Positions 7,569 through 14,745 of a stretch of DNA of 64,000 nt are shown piece by piece. The translations under genes and the position numbers were made by a program. The notes beneath the pieces were generated by a model. That model was not told the origin of the DNA and made no database searches. It was given only the letters and a program-made list of their open reading frames with translations. The first letter of the stretch is position 1. Every line of letters begins with the position of its first letter. This stretch comes from Paenibacillus roseus (GTDB lineage Bacteria > Bacillota > Bacilli > Paenibacillales > Paenibacillaceae): the NCBI RefSeq assembly GCF_016424485.1, contig NZ_JAELUP010000117.1, forward strand, positions 186,001 through 250,000, written 5' to 3'.

Positions 7569-8596
7569 TGCGGTTGCCCTCGGGCGATTGGCATGCTTGC
7601 TTGCTGCCCCGCTGCTGTCGGCTCCCGTGCAGCGGGAGCAGGCGCCCTCTGCATCGTAATCGTATGGGCAACCGCCCCGGATGGCGTTCGCCGTATAGCC
7701 GCCACTGCCCCAAACACACCTTCATCAAGCAATGTACGAAGCACCGGACGACCTCTGGCATCTGCCAGATCATAGGCATGGGCCGTTGCGATAACTGCCA
7801 CGCCTGCATGAGCGGCTTCCCGGATAGCGTCCGCATCTTCCTGCCTCCCAATTTCATCTACGATAAGTATTTCCGGGGACATAGAACGCAGCAGCATCAT
7901 CATCCCTTCCGCCTTCGGACAGGCGTCCATCACATCTGTCCGCGGGCCAATGTCAAAGGAAGGTATGCCTCTGACACTGGCGGCAATCTCGGATCGTTCG
8001 TCCACAATCCCTACCTTGCGCCCCGGCCAGCTTGATGCCGCCGGATGCCGCCAATCGCCATAGCTGACACAGCGGGCAATTTCTCGAATGACTGTTGTCT
8101 TCCCGCTCTGCGGCGCCCCGATAATCAGAGAAGGAAGCAGCGTCAGGCGCTGCCAGTCAAGCAACCCCGGCAGTAATGTATTGGCGGAGCCTTGTATCTC
8201 TCTGGCAACCCGAATATTAAAACCGCCTATATCCCGAATCGCTTTGACTGATCCATTCTCCAGTACCGTCCTCCCTGTCAAACCTATCCGGTGTCCCCCT
8301 GCTACGGTTATATATCCTCTCTTGAGTTCCTCCTCCATCGCATACAAGGAATGGTTCGTAATCCGTTCCAGAAGTTTGCGGCAGGCTGCATGATCTGGCT
8401 TATAGGCTGAATCAGGCAAGCTTTCCAATGTCCCGTCAGGCGCCACAAAGCGAAAAACCCCGCCGAAGCTGACTTCCAGCGGCCGCGCTTCCCGAATACG
8501 AATCTCCTCAAGCCCCTGCCGCACCTGCTCGGGCAGCCTTGCAAGCACCTGCTGCAGCTCCTGTGGCAGCAGATGAATTATGCGAGTCATCATCAT
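7565..8596 (-). CDS. spoIIIAA: Stage III sporulation protein AA, ATPase
   Basis: 343 residues, GspE/VirB11-type secretion ATPase. Walker A GAPQSGKTT is at residues 160-168, Walker B 'ILIVDEIG' at about 243-250, and 'YITVAGGHRIGLTGR' is family-specific. It powers the SpoIIIA-SpoIIQ channel from the mother-cell side. It is the first gene of the eight-gene operon, with SD GGGAGG and several adjacent ATG codons, so the exact start could shift by two residues. A SigE-type promoter lies 35-65 nt upstream. Confidence 0.96.
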   Translation of the reverse strand: MMMTRIIHLLPQELQQVLARLPEQVRQGLEEIRIREARPLEVSFGGVFRFVAPDGTLESLPDSAYKPDHAACRKLLERITNHSLYAMEEELKRGYITVAGGHRIGLTGRTVLENGSVKAIRDIGGFNIRVAREIQGSANTLLPGLLDWQRLTLLPSLIIGAPQSGKTTVIREIARCVSYGDWRHPAASSWPGRKVGIVDERSEIAASVRGIPSFDIGPRTDVMDACPKAEGMMMLLRSMSPEILIVDEIGRQEDADAIREAAHAGVAVIATAHAYDLADARGRPVLRTLLDEGVFGAVAAIRRTPSGAVAHTITMQRAPAPAAREPTAAGQQASMPIARGQPQ

Positions 8597-8630
8597 TAGC
8601 CCCTCCCGGATGTTTGTCCTTGCTTATCTC

Positions 8631-8661
8631 AATTCTATGAAATTTCCTCATAGAATATGAC
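8631..8661 (-). promoter_or_regulatory. SigE-type promoter of the spoIIIA operon
   Basis: On the minus strand GTCATATTC (8653-8661) is followed after about 13 nt by CATAGAATT (8631-8639). Both match the mother-cell sigma-E consensus (-35 around ATATT, -10 CATACAATT-like). The box lies in the 81-nt gap between yqhV and spoIIIAA, as expected for an operon under SigE control. Confidence 0.75.
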
Positions 8662-8677
8662 AGGCTTTTGGGGGGCC

Positions 8678-8944
8678 TTATTTCTTCAATATGCCTACCA
8701 TCAGGCAAGTGATGCCTGCCAGTACCCATATGAACTTGTCCAGTGACAGCTTGTCAGAGAGCCCTACCAAACCGATTGTCGTCGTGGAGATCAGTATAAT
8801 GGGACCTACCAAAGCAAGCGATGAATTGACGACCAGTGCCTTGTCAATTTGGTTCAACCTCAGCATAATAATAGCGGCGATAATCTCCAGACTGCCTGAA
8901 ACCAAGCGCAGCGTTGCCATGCTGAGCACAATTTTATTCAGCAC
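8678..8944 (-). CDS. yqhV: YqhV family small membrane protein (DUF2619)
   Basis: 88 residues with three hydrophobic segments ('MATLRLVSGSLEIIAAIIML', 'ALVVNSSLALVGPIILIST', 'FIWVLAGITCLMVGILKK'). The sequence type and the position immediately upstream of spoIIIAA match B. subtilis yqhV. Its function is unknown; conservation next to spoIIIA suggests a sporulation-related role, but that is inference. Confidence 0.85.
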   Translation of the reverse strand: MLNKIVLSMATLRLVSGSLEIIAAIIMLRLNQIDKALVVNSSLALVGPIILISTTTIGLVGLSDKLSLDKFIWVLAGITCLMVGILKK

Positions 8945-9046
8945 CTGTTTTCCCTCCTATCCGTGCATCTCTAATTCCATCCTATGCAGGCTTGTCTGCT
9001 TTTAGGCATACCACTTAGGCAGGGCAGCTTGCCATCCCTGAATAAA

Positions 9047-9079
9047 CAAAAAAACCGGCAAGGATTTAATCCCTGCCAG
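9047..9079 (-). terminator. Terminator of lysC
   Basis: On the minus strand an 11-bp stem with two G-T pairs (CTGGCAGGGAT / ATCCTTGCCGG, loop TAA) is followed by TTTTTTTG. It lies 55 nt after the lysC stop. Confidence 0.9.
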
Positions 9080-9134
9080 CTTGTGGTTGCCTTAACTATA
9101 TAGAATATATGAATTTCTTGTCTTGATATTCAAC

Positions 9135-9656
9135 CTATTCCCGGCGGTCCTGCGGTCCGCCAACAAATACTTGTTCTTCCGTATCCAGGCCATAAGCGGT
9201 ATGCAGCGCTCTTACAACGTCTTGAAGCGGTTCAGCCGCAATGACACAGGATACTTTGATTTCTGAAGTACTTACCATCTTGATGCTGACACCCAATTCG
9301 GAGATAGCCTGGAACATAGTTGCAGCTACTCCAGGGTTGCTCACCATGCCCGCGCCAACGATCGATATTTTGACCAGTCCGTCCTCAGAGCTGGTTTCGC
9401 GGTATGGCACAGCATCACGGACGCTTTCAATGACCTGAATCGCTTTGTCCTTATCGCTTGCTGACACTGTAAAGGAGAAATCCGCCTTGCCGACGGAAAC
9501 ACCGCTCTGTACAATAATATCCACATCAATACCGTTTTGAGCCAATGCACCGAACACATTCGCCAGAACGCCCGGCACATCCTCTACTCCCAGAATGCTG
9601 ATTCGTGCCACGTTTTTGTCAAATGCGATGCCGCGTACAACTACGCCCTGCTCCAT
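9135..9656 (-). CDS. lysC: Aspartate kinase beta subunit from an internal start
   Basis: Internal in-frame product of 173 residues. Codon 246 of lysC is ATG ('MEQGVVVRGIAFDKN') with a perfect AAGGAGG (9665-9671) 8 nt upstream inside the coding sequence. It contains only the two ACT domains. In B. subtilis aspartokinase II the beta subunit is made in the same way from codon 246 and assembles with alpha. The SD strength here makes the same arrangement very likely. Confidence 0.8.
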   Translation of the reverse strand: MEQGVVVRGIAFDKNVARISILGVEDVPGVLANVFGALAQNGIDVDIIVQSGVSVGKADFSFTVSASDKDKAIQVIESVRDAVPYRETSSEDGLVKISIVGAGMVSNPGVAATMFQAISELGVSIKMVSTSEIKVSCVIAAEPLQDVVRALHTAYGLDTEEQVFVGGPQDRRE

Positions 9657-10391
9657 TACCGCTTCCTCCTTCACGAACGTACCTTCATTATACGTAAAGC
9701 TTGAACGAACAACCAGGCACACATTATTATGCTTGGCATACTCCACCGCTCTCGGGTGAAGAACCGCCGCGCCCAAATGAGCAAGTTCAAGCATCTCATC
9801 ATAAGAAATTTCATTGATTTTGCGTGCGCATTTAACGACGCGAGGATCCGTCGAATAGATGCCATCCACATCGGTATAAATTTCACACAAGTCAGCCTTG
9901 ATCGCAGCTGCAAGAGCTACGGCTGTTGTATCGGAGCCGCCGCGCCCAAGCGTTGTAATTTCTCCATCGGCTGACATGGCCTGGAAGCCCGCAACAACAA
10001 CAATTTGGTCTTGAGCCAGCGCTTTGAAAATACGTTCCGGCCGGATATCCTGAATGCGCGCCTTGCCATGATTGTCATCTGTAATAAAACCGGCCTGCCA
10101 GCCCGTATAGGAAGTCGCCTTTCCCCCAAGCTGATGAATGGTCATCGATAACAAGGCAATAGAAATCTGTTCTCCGGTCGTCAGAAGCATATCCATTTCG
10201 CGTGCCGGCGGGTTCGGATTAAGCAGCTTGGATTGATCGATCAAATCATCCGTAGTGTCTCCCATTGCGGAAACAACAACGACAATCCGATGTCCTTCTT
10301 GTTGTCTTTCAATAATTCGCTTTGCAACCCGCTGCATCCTCTCCGGCGTGCCAACGGAGCTTCCCCCGAATTTCATCACTATTAACGACAA
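9135..10391 (-). CDS. lysC: Aspartate kinase, alpha subunit
   Basis: 418 residues from a TTG start with GGAG 9 nt upstream. It phosphorylates L-aspartate, the first step to lysine, threonine, methionine and diaminopimelate. The N-terminal kinase domain begins with 'VMKFGGSSVGTPERM'; 'TTLGRGGSDTTAVALA' is the conserved nucleotide/substrate region; two C-terminal ACT domains follow from about residue 265. An in-frame internal start at codon 246 would give a separate regulatory beta subunit, as in B. subtilis LysC. The 149-nt upstream gap also contains the terminator of the preceding gene and is too short for a lysine riboswitch; none is seen. Confidence 0.95.
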   Translation of the reverse strand: MSLIVMKFGGSSVGTPERMQRVAKRIIERQQEGHRIVVVVSAMGDTTDDLIDQSKLLNPNPPAREMDMLLTTGEQISIALLSMTIHQLGGKATSYTGWQAGFITDDNHGKARIQDIRPERIFKALAQDQIVVVAGFQAMSADGEITTLGRGGSDTTAVALAAAIKADLCEIYTDVDGIYSTDPRVVKCARKINEISYDEMLELAHLGAAVLHPRAVEYAKHNNVCLVVRSSFTYNEGTFVKEEAVMEQGVVVRGIAFDKNVARISILGVEDVPGVLANVFGALAQNGIDVDIIVQSGVSVGKADFSFTVSASDKDKAIQVIESVRDAVPYRETSSEDGLVKISIVGAGMVSNPGVAATMFQAISELGVSIKMVSTSEIKVSCVIAAEPLQDVVRALHTAYGLDTEEQVFVGGPQDRRE

Positions 10392-10432
10392 CGCAGTTCA
10401 CTCCTAACCTTTACTTTAACATACAATGATAC

Positions 10433-10438
10433 ATTATA
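10433..10438 (-). promoter_or_regulatory. Possible -10 box of lysC
   Basis: TATAAT on the minus strand about 42 nt upstream of the TTG start of lysC. No good -35 is visible. Confidence 0.35.
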
Positions 10439-10462
10439 TCATAACTGGCTTTGGCAGGCATT

Positions 10463-10494
10463 AAAAAGATGACTTCCTTGGGCAGGAAGTCATC
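10463..10494 (-). terminator. Terminator of the Rpn-family gene
   Basis: On the minus strand a perfect 10-bp stem (GATGACTTCC / GGAAGTCATC) is followed by TTTTTAATG. It separates this gene from lysC. Confidence 0.9.
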
Positions 10495-10540
10495 GGTTGA
10501 TGTGTATTCAAGGAGTATCCTTTGATTTCTGGAGCAGATT

Positions 10541-10834
10541 CTACTTAAGTTGCTTCCTTAAAGCTTCAAGATGATGCGCGGAAAGGCCTGTGACTTTCGT
10601 TATCAGGGCTATGTCCAGCCCTTCCTTCATCATATTAGTTGCAACTTGCTGCATGGCCTGATCTTTTCCCTTTATGATTCCTTGCTCAATTCCTTGCTCG
10701 ATTCCTTGCTCAATTCCTTGCTCAATTCCTTGCTCAATTCCTTGCTCGATTCCTTTCTCAATTCCCTGCTTAATGCCTTTTTCAATACTTTGTTCCTGAA
10801 TCCACTCTAAATTACGTTCCAGGTTAGAAATCAT
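10541..10834 (-). CDS. Possible short intragenic Rpn product (RpnS-like) from an internal start
   Basis: In-frame ATG codons at 10843 (codon 263) and 10834 (codon 266) follow the purine run AAGGAAGGG (10844-10852). The second is 10 nt from GGAAGG. The product from 10834 would be 97 residues: no nuclease core, only the repeat and C-terminal domain. E. coli rpn genes are reported to encode such short in-frame products that inhibit the full-length nuclease. Here it is an inference from the SD and position only. Confidence 0.45.
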   Translation of the reverse strand: MISNLERNLEWIQEQSIEKGIKQGIEKGIEQGIEQGIEQGIEQGIEQGIEQGIIKGKDQAMQQVATNMMKEGLDIALITKVTGLSAHHLEALRKQLK

Positions 10835-11629
10835 GGTAACCATCCCTTCCTTTTGAATTTGGGACACTAATTGTTTTATTTTTTCTTCCTGTACGCCAGC
10901 TTTGACAAGCCGCATCATGATATGCTCAAACCATACTGCAAACTGCTCTCTTTGCTCAGGAGGCGTTCGGTCTATTGCAGGGGCCAATCTTTGAAACAAT
11001 TCGATTAATTCACCAACTTGGAGATCAGAATGCTGCTCAATCAAAAATACGGAACCAACCAGATTAGACAACTTTTCCAAATCCTCTGAAGTATACCGCT
11101 TAATATCCAATAGAAAATAGGAAAAGTTCAATAACTGTTCATCTTCAAACAATCCTTCTTCAGCAAGCACCCCCCGAAACTCCAATGAAGCAGTCCAGGG
11201 ATCGGCGCCGTTATACAAAACAATAGGCACAATTACCGGCAATCGAAAATCATTTCGCTCTCTAACATTCTTTCTTGTGTCTTTAATGACCTGCCTCCAA
11301 ATTTCAACCTGATATTGAAGCAGACGCCACGGCATCAAAGAATCAACAGTGGATTGTAACTCAATCAGAATATAAAATATAACTTCTTTATCTTTAATTT
11401 TTACACGGTATACCAAATCTGATTCCTTGCCACTGAAGTCTGGCAGAATAAATGATTTATCTACTTTTATTATACCCGCTTCGTCAATCTGGTCTACCCA
11501 CCCCCGCTTGATAAAAGAACGGAGAAGCTCCAAAAATATATCCTTGCTGGACAGGAGATACTTATATCCTTTGTCATGGGGCTGGTGAACGGCGTTTTTG
11601 CTGCTTTTCATTCGCTTCTCCTTTGACAA
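10541..11629 (-). CDS. Rpn family (YhgA-like) PD-(D/E)XK nuclease with C-terminal tetrapeptide repeats
   Basis: 362 residues of the Rpn/YhgA-like 'putative transposase' family (Transposase_31, PDDEXK fold). The N-terminal opening 'PHDKGYKYLLSSKDIFLELL' and the nuclease core with Asp71 and Glu90-x-Gln92 ('IELQSTVD') are visible. E. coli Rpn proteins are DNA nucleases linked to recombination and phage defence. A helical middle leads to a run of G-I-E-Q/K repeats (about residues 278-320) and a C-terminal 'MKEGLDIALITKVTGLSAHHLEALRKQ'. The gene lies between lysC and efp, interrupting an otherwise yqh-like order, and has its own terminator. A second in-frame start near codon 266 is described separately. 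Confidence 0.85.
   Translation of the reverse strand: MSKEKRMKSSKNAVHQPHDKGYKYLLSSKDIFLELLRSFIKRGWVDQIDEAGIIKVDKSFILPDFSGKESDLVYRVKIKDKEVIFYILIELQSTVDSLMPWRLLQYQVEIWRQVIKDTRKNVRERNDFRLPVIVPIVLYNGADPWTASLEFRGVLAEEGLFEDEQLLNFSYFLLDIKRYTSEDLEKLSNLVGSVFLIEQHSDLQVGELIELFQRLAPAIDRTPPEQREQFAVWFEHIMMRLVKAGVQEEKIKQLVSQIQKEGMVTMISNLERNLEWIQEQSIEKGIKQGIEKGIEQGIEQGIEQGIEQGIEQGIEQGIIKGKDQAMQQVATNMMKEGLDIALITKVTGLSAHHLEALRKQLK
10677..10787 (-). repeat. 12-nt tandem repeat inside the Rpn gene
   Basis: About six near-identical copies of CTTGCTCAATTC (plus strand) at 10681-10752, followed by two or three degenerate copies. Each encodes a G-I-E-Q type tetrapeptide. The 12-nt unit keeps the reading frame, so copy number can change without breaking the protein. 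Confidence 0.95.
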
Positions 11630-11683
11630 TCTTCTTCTCCTAATTATAACTCAAAATGGAAATCAGCGCTTGACTTTAGCCCC

Positions 11684-11777
11684 TCAAAAAAATAAAAAAC
11701 ACCGCCCTAATGAACTGAAACTTCATGGTTAGAACATGTCTAACCTACAATTGAAGTCATTTCATTAGGGACGGTGT
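11684..11777 (-). terminator. Long nested hairpin with T-run after efp
   Basis: Outer arms ACACCGCCCTAATGAA (11699-11714) and TTCATTAGGGACGGTGT (11761-11777) differ by one bulged base. Inside are ACTTCA/TGAAGT and GGTTAGA/TCTAACC arms. On the minus strand the hairpin is followed by TTTTTTATTTTTTT, so it ends the efp transcript 53 nt after the stop. It is far larger than a usual terminator. Confidence 0.8.
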
Positions 11778-11829
11778 CCGTCCTCGGCCAAATCAGATGG
11801 AAATCTGGCTGGCCAAAATCTATTCCCTG

Positions 11830-12387
11830 CTATGCGCGGGAGATGTATTTACCTTCGCGAGTATCAATCAAAAGCACATCGTCTTCATTGATGAACAACG
11901 GAACCTGAACGTTCAGGCCTGTTTCCACTTTAGCGTTTTTAGTAGCTCCTGTAGCCGTGTTTCCTTTAATACCCGGCTCAGTTTCTACAACTTTCAGTTC
12001 AACGCTGTTTGGCATTGTAATACCGATGATTTCGCCTTGGTAGCTGGCAATGTTAACATTCATGTTTTCTTTCAGGAAGTTAATTTCCCATTCAAGCTGT
12101 TTTTTTTCCAGATTGAACTGGTCATAAGTTTCATTATCCATGAATGTGTATTCATTACCGGAGTTGTACAGATATTGTACCTCACGATTTTCAATGATGG
12201 CGCGGCCGATCGTCTCGCCTGCACGGAAAGTTCTCTCAACCGTATTGCCATTGCGCAGGTTTTTCAGCTTGGAACGTACGAACGCAGCGCCTTTACCTGG
12301 CTTAACGTGCTGGAAATCCAATACGGTGAAGATATCTCCGTCTACCTCGACGGTCAAGCCTGTCTTAAAATCGTTAACTGAAATCAC
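11830..12387 (-). CDS. efp: Elongation factor P
   Basis: 185 residues from a GTG start, SD GGAGGG 9 nt upstream. It relieves ribosome stalling at polyproline. The three beta-barrel domains are clear: 'MISVNDFKTGLTVEVDG', the tip loop 'VKPGKGAAFVRSK' with Lys32 at the position modified in Bacillus, and the C-terminal 'GIKGNTATGATKNAKVETG' with 'VPLFINEDDVLLIDT'. It lies 33 nt after papQ, as in the B. subtilis yqhT-efp order, and is followed by an unusually long hairpin terminator. Confidence 0.98.
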   Translation of the reverse strand: MISVNDFKTGLTVEVDGDIFTVLDFQHVKPGKGAAFVRSKLKNLRNGNTVERTFRAGETIGRAIIENREVQYLYNSGNEYTFMDNETYDQFNLEKKQLEWEINFLKENMNVNIASYQGEIIGITMPNSVELKVVETEPGIKGNTATGATKNAKVETGLNVQVPLFINEDDVLLIDTREGKYISRA

Positions 12388-12420
12388 TGGGTAAGCCCTC
12401 CATTTACTTGTCTTCCGCTA

Positions 12421-13494
12421 TTATGCCAGCACCATAAAATGCTTGGGGGAAGCCGTTAATATTTTAATCCCGTTATCCGTTATGACAATATCGTCCTCGA
12501 TACGTACTCCCCCAAAACCAGGGAGATAAATGCCGGGCTCAACCGTCACCGTCATGCCGGGTGTTAAAACAGCGTCACTAAGCTTGGACAGCCGTGGAGA
12601 TTCATGAATCTCCATTCCCAGTCCATGCCCCGTTCCATGTCCGAAATAGTCTCCATAACCATACCTTGTAATGATATCTCTCGTCAAGGCATCAGCCTCT
12701 CGCCCGGTCATTCCCGGCTTGATATGCTCAAGCGCATGAAGCTGGGCTTCAAGCACAATGTCGTAAATTTCCTTGTGCTTGGCTATCGGTTCATTCCCGA
12801 CAAATACGGTACGCGTCAGATCAGAACAATAGCCATGGTAATAAGCGCCGAAATCCAGCTTGACCAGCTCATTTTGCTGAACAATCCGGTCGCTTGCTAC
12901 GCCATGAGGGAGGGCAGAACGCTCACCTGAGGCTACTATCGTATCAAAGGAGGAAGAAGTTGCTCCTCTGCTCCGCATGAATACTTCCATCTCCAGCGCA
13001 ACATCGGATTCTTTGATGCCAGGCTTCAATAGGCCTAGAATGTGGCTGAACGTGTCGTCGGCCAGCTTGGCTGCCTCCTGCATAACGGCAATCTCGGAAT
13101 CATCTTTAATGATACGAAGCTGCTCAACAATGGAAGCAACCGGAACAAGCTCAATCCAACCCAGCGAGTCGGACCACTCTTTATAATCGGCAAACACGAC
13201 CTGATGCTGTTCAAAACCCACCTTGGAAATGCCATCGCCCTCCAGAAGTTCCTTGACTGTGTCAATAAACCGTGGAGCATGCTCCACTACTGTAAAGGCT
13301 GGCGCCTGCTGCGGAGCCTGCGACATGTAGCGAAAATCCGTAAGCAGCCAGCTTTGGTTGCCGGTAACAAGCAGATAACCGGAAGAACCGGTAAATCCGC
13401 TGACATAACGACGATTGACAGGATGACTGATCAATAAAGCCTCAAGGCCGCTCCGTTCCATATGTTCCCGCAGCTTTAGAATGCGTTGCTCCAT
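12421..13494 (-). CDS. papQ: Xaa-Pro aminopeptidase (M24B)
   Basis: 357 residues. The ATG of 'MEQRILKLREHMERSG' has AAGGAG 9 nt upstream; an ATG three codons earlier overlaps the SD. The protein removes N-terminal residues preceding proline. The creatinase-like N-domain ('PVNRRYVSGFTGSSGYLL') is followed by a pita-bread catalytic domain with the five metal ligands in 'VKLDFGAYYHGYCSDLTRT', 'GHGTGHGLGMEIHESP', 'VTVEPGIY' and 'VRIEDDIVI'. It is equivalent to yqhT, and lies between aroQ and efp as in Bacillus. Confidence 0.93.
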   Translation of the reverse strand: MEQRILKLREHMERSGLEALLISHPVNRRYVSGFTGSSGYLLVTGNQSWLLTDFRYMSQAPQQAPAFTVVEHAPRFIDTVKELLEGDGISKVGFEQHQVVFADYKEWSDSLGWIELVPVASIVEQLRIIKDDSEIAVMQEAAKLADDTFSHILGLLKPGIKESDVALEMEVFMRSRGATSSSFDTIVASGERSALPHGVASDRIVQQNELVKLDFGAYYHGYCSDLTRTVFVGNEPIAKHKEIYDIVLEAQLHALEHIKPGMTGREADALTRDIITRYGYGDYFGHGTGHGLGMEIHESPRLSKLSDAVLTPGMTVTVEPGIYLPGFGGVRIEDDIVITDNGIKILTASPKHFMVLA

Positions 13495-13524
13495 CCCTAC
13501 CATCTCCTTAAACGTTGTTATTAC

Positions 13525-13962
13525 TCAGTTACGAATATGATTGAGCAGGGCGCGGAGCCCCAGTTCGTAGCCTGCATAGCCAAATCCGGCAATTTGTCCG
13601 ATTGCAATTGGCGCGATAACAGAGACATGACGGAATGCTTCCCGCTTATGTATATTCGACAGATGAACCTCCACGACCGGAAGATCGACCGCGCTTAGCG
13701 CATCGCGCAGCGCGTAGCTGTAATGCGTATATGCACCGGGATTAATCAGAATCCCATCCGCCTGATTGAAGGCTGCATGAATCCGGTCGATCAGTGCGCC
13801 CTCATGATTGGATTGGAAAAAATCCAGCTCCACGTCCCAATTCTCTGCGGACTTCCTCAAGGATTGCTCAATATCCTGAAGCGTTACCGAGCCATACACC
13901 TGAGGTTCCCGAGTGCCAAGCATATTGAGATTCGGACCATTGATGACAATGATTTTCGCCAT
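13525..13962 (-). CDS. aroQ: Type II 3-dehydroquinate dehydratase
   Basis: 145 residues, the usual size. It removes water from 3-dehydroquinate in the shikimate pathway as a dodecamer. 'INGPNLNMLGTREPQVYG' carries the active-site lid Arg18 and Tyr23; 'FFQSNHEGALIDRIH' and 'INPGAYTHYSYALRDAL' are family motifs, and 'VEVHLSNIHKREAFR' contains the catalytic His. It is equivalent to yqhS and lies 30 nt upstream of papQ. Confidence 0.97.
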   Translation of the reverse strand: MAKIIVINGPNLNMLGTREPQVYGSVTLQDIEQSLRKSAENWDVELDFFQSNHEGALIDRIHAAFNQADGILINPGAYTHYSYALRDALSAVDLPVVEVHLSNIHKREAFRHVSVIAPIAIGQIAGFGYAGYELGLRALLNHIRN

Positions 13963-14057
13963 AGTGAACTCCCTCTTTCATTCAGACAACCTTCTCAAAA
14001 GCATGCAAAGTCACTAGACATTTTACCACAAAGCAAAGACATTTGAGAAGTGTCTCC

Positions 14058-14564
14058 TTACCCTGCGTTCGCTGGCTCCCGAGAGGCTTCATCATGGAAT
14101 TCAAAAGCAATCGTATAGCCGATAAAAAGGCCCCAGATTAAAAAAAGGCAAAACTCTGTTGTTATGGAATCCCAGCCAAGCTTGTTAAAAGGCAGAACCA
14201 TTCCCCAAAATGGACCAATGCCTAGAAAAATAACCGCCCACCAGAACAAGCCATAAAAGAGCCCCGGCCATGGGCCGCGGTATTGCCCAAGCGTGAGCAT
14301 ATATAGATAGGTAGCAAGGATGGAAAATATGATAAAGGTTCCGATTCCGACTGCAATCCCCCAGTAAGACAACAAAAAACTTCGCCGCATAAACGAATCG
14401 AGCAAAAAACCTGGAAGCACCTTTGTAAAATTAAGCGCATAAAGCAGCCAATGAAAAAGGCCCCAAATCAGGCCTGCAAAAAAACCGGTATTCAGGCCGT
14501 AAAGCCAGCGGTTTGTCTGATGGCCATGGTACAAGGAATCATTTGATTTTGCCAAAGCTGTCAA
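14058..14564 (-). CDS. yqhR: YqhR family membrane protein
   Basis: 168 residues with four to five hydrophobic helices ('NTGFFAGLIWGLFHWLLYAL', 'SYWGIAVGIGTFIIFSILA', 'WPGLFYGLFWWAVIFLGIG', 'EFCLFLIWGLFIGYTIAF'). It matches YqhR by topology and by its place between aroQ and divergent yqhQ. Function unknown. Confidence 0.85.
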   Translation of the reverse strand: MTALAKSNDSLYHGHQTNRWLYGLNTGFFAGLIWGLFHWLLYALNFTKVLPGFLLDSFMRRSFLLSYWGIAVGIGTFIIFSILATYLYMLTLGQYRGPWPGLFYGLFWWAVIFLGIGPFWGMVLPFNKLGWDSITTEFCLFLIWGLFIGYTIAFEFHDEASREPANAG

Positions 14565-14745
14565 CCCCTCCAGAATTATTTACAGATGTTATTATTATGC
14601 GATTCCGTTTGCAGTCCTATGCTTACCTGCCCGTATCCAGAGGGCAAGATAGAGGTAACCTAGCAATGCGCCGGAGAATCAAGTACAATAGTAGGAAAGC
14701 CGTTTATAGCGGCAAACGCAAAAATATAAGGAAGGTGAGGCACCC

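Noticed and set aside
10392..10540. Lysine riboswitch expected before lysC
   Set aside because: The gap is 149 nt and includes the terminator of the preceding gene; no L-box stem pattern is visible.
10677..10787. Regular 12-nt repeats could suggest a CRISPR-like or intergenic array
   Set aside because: There are no spacers, the unit is 12 nt, and it is in frame within the Rpn coding sequence, encoding G-I-E-Q units.
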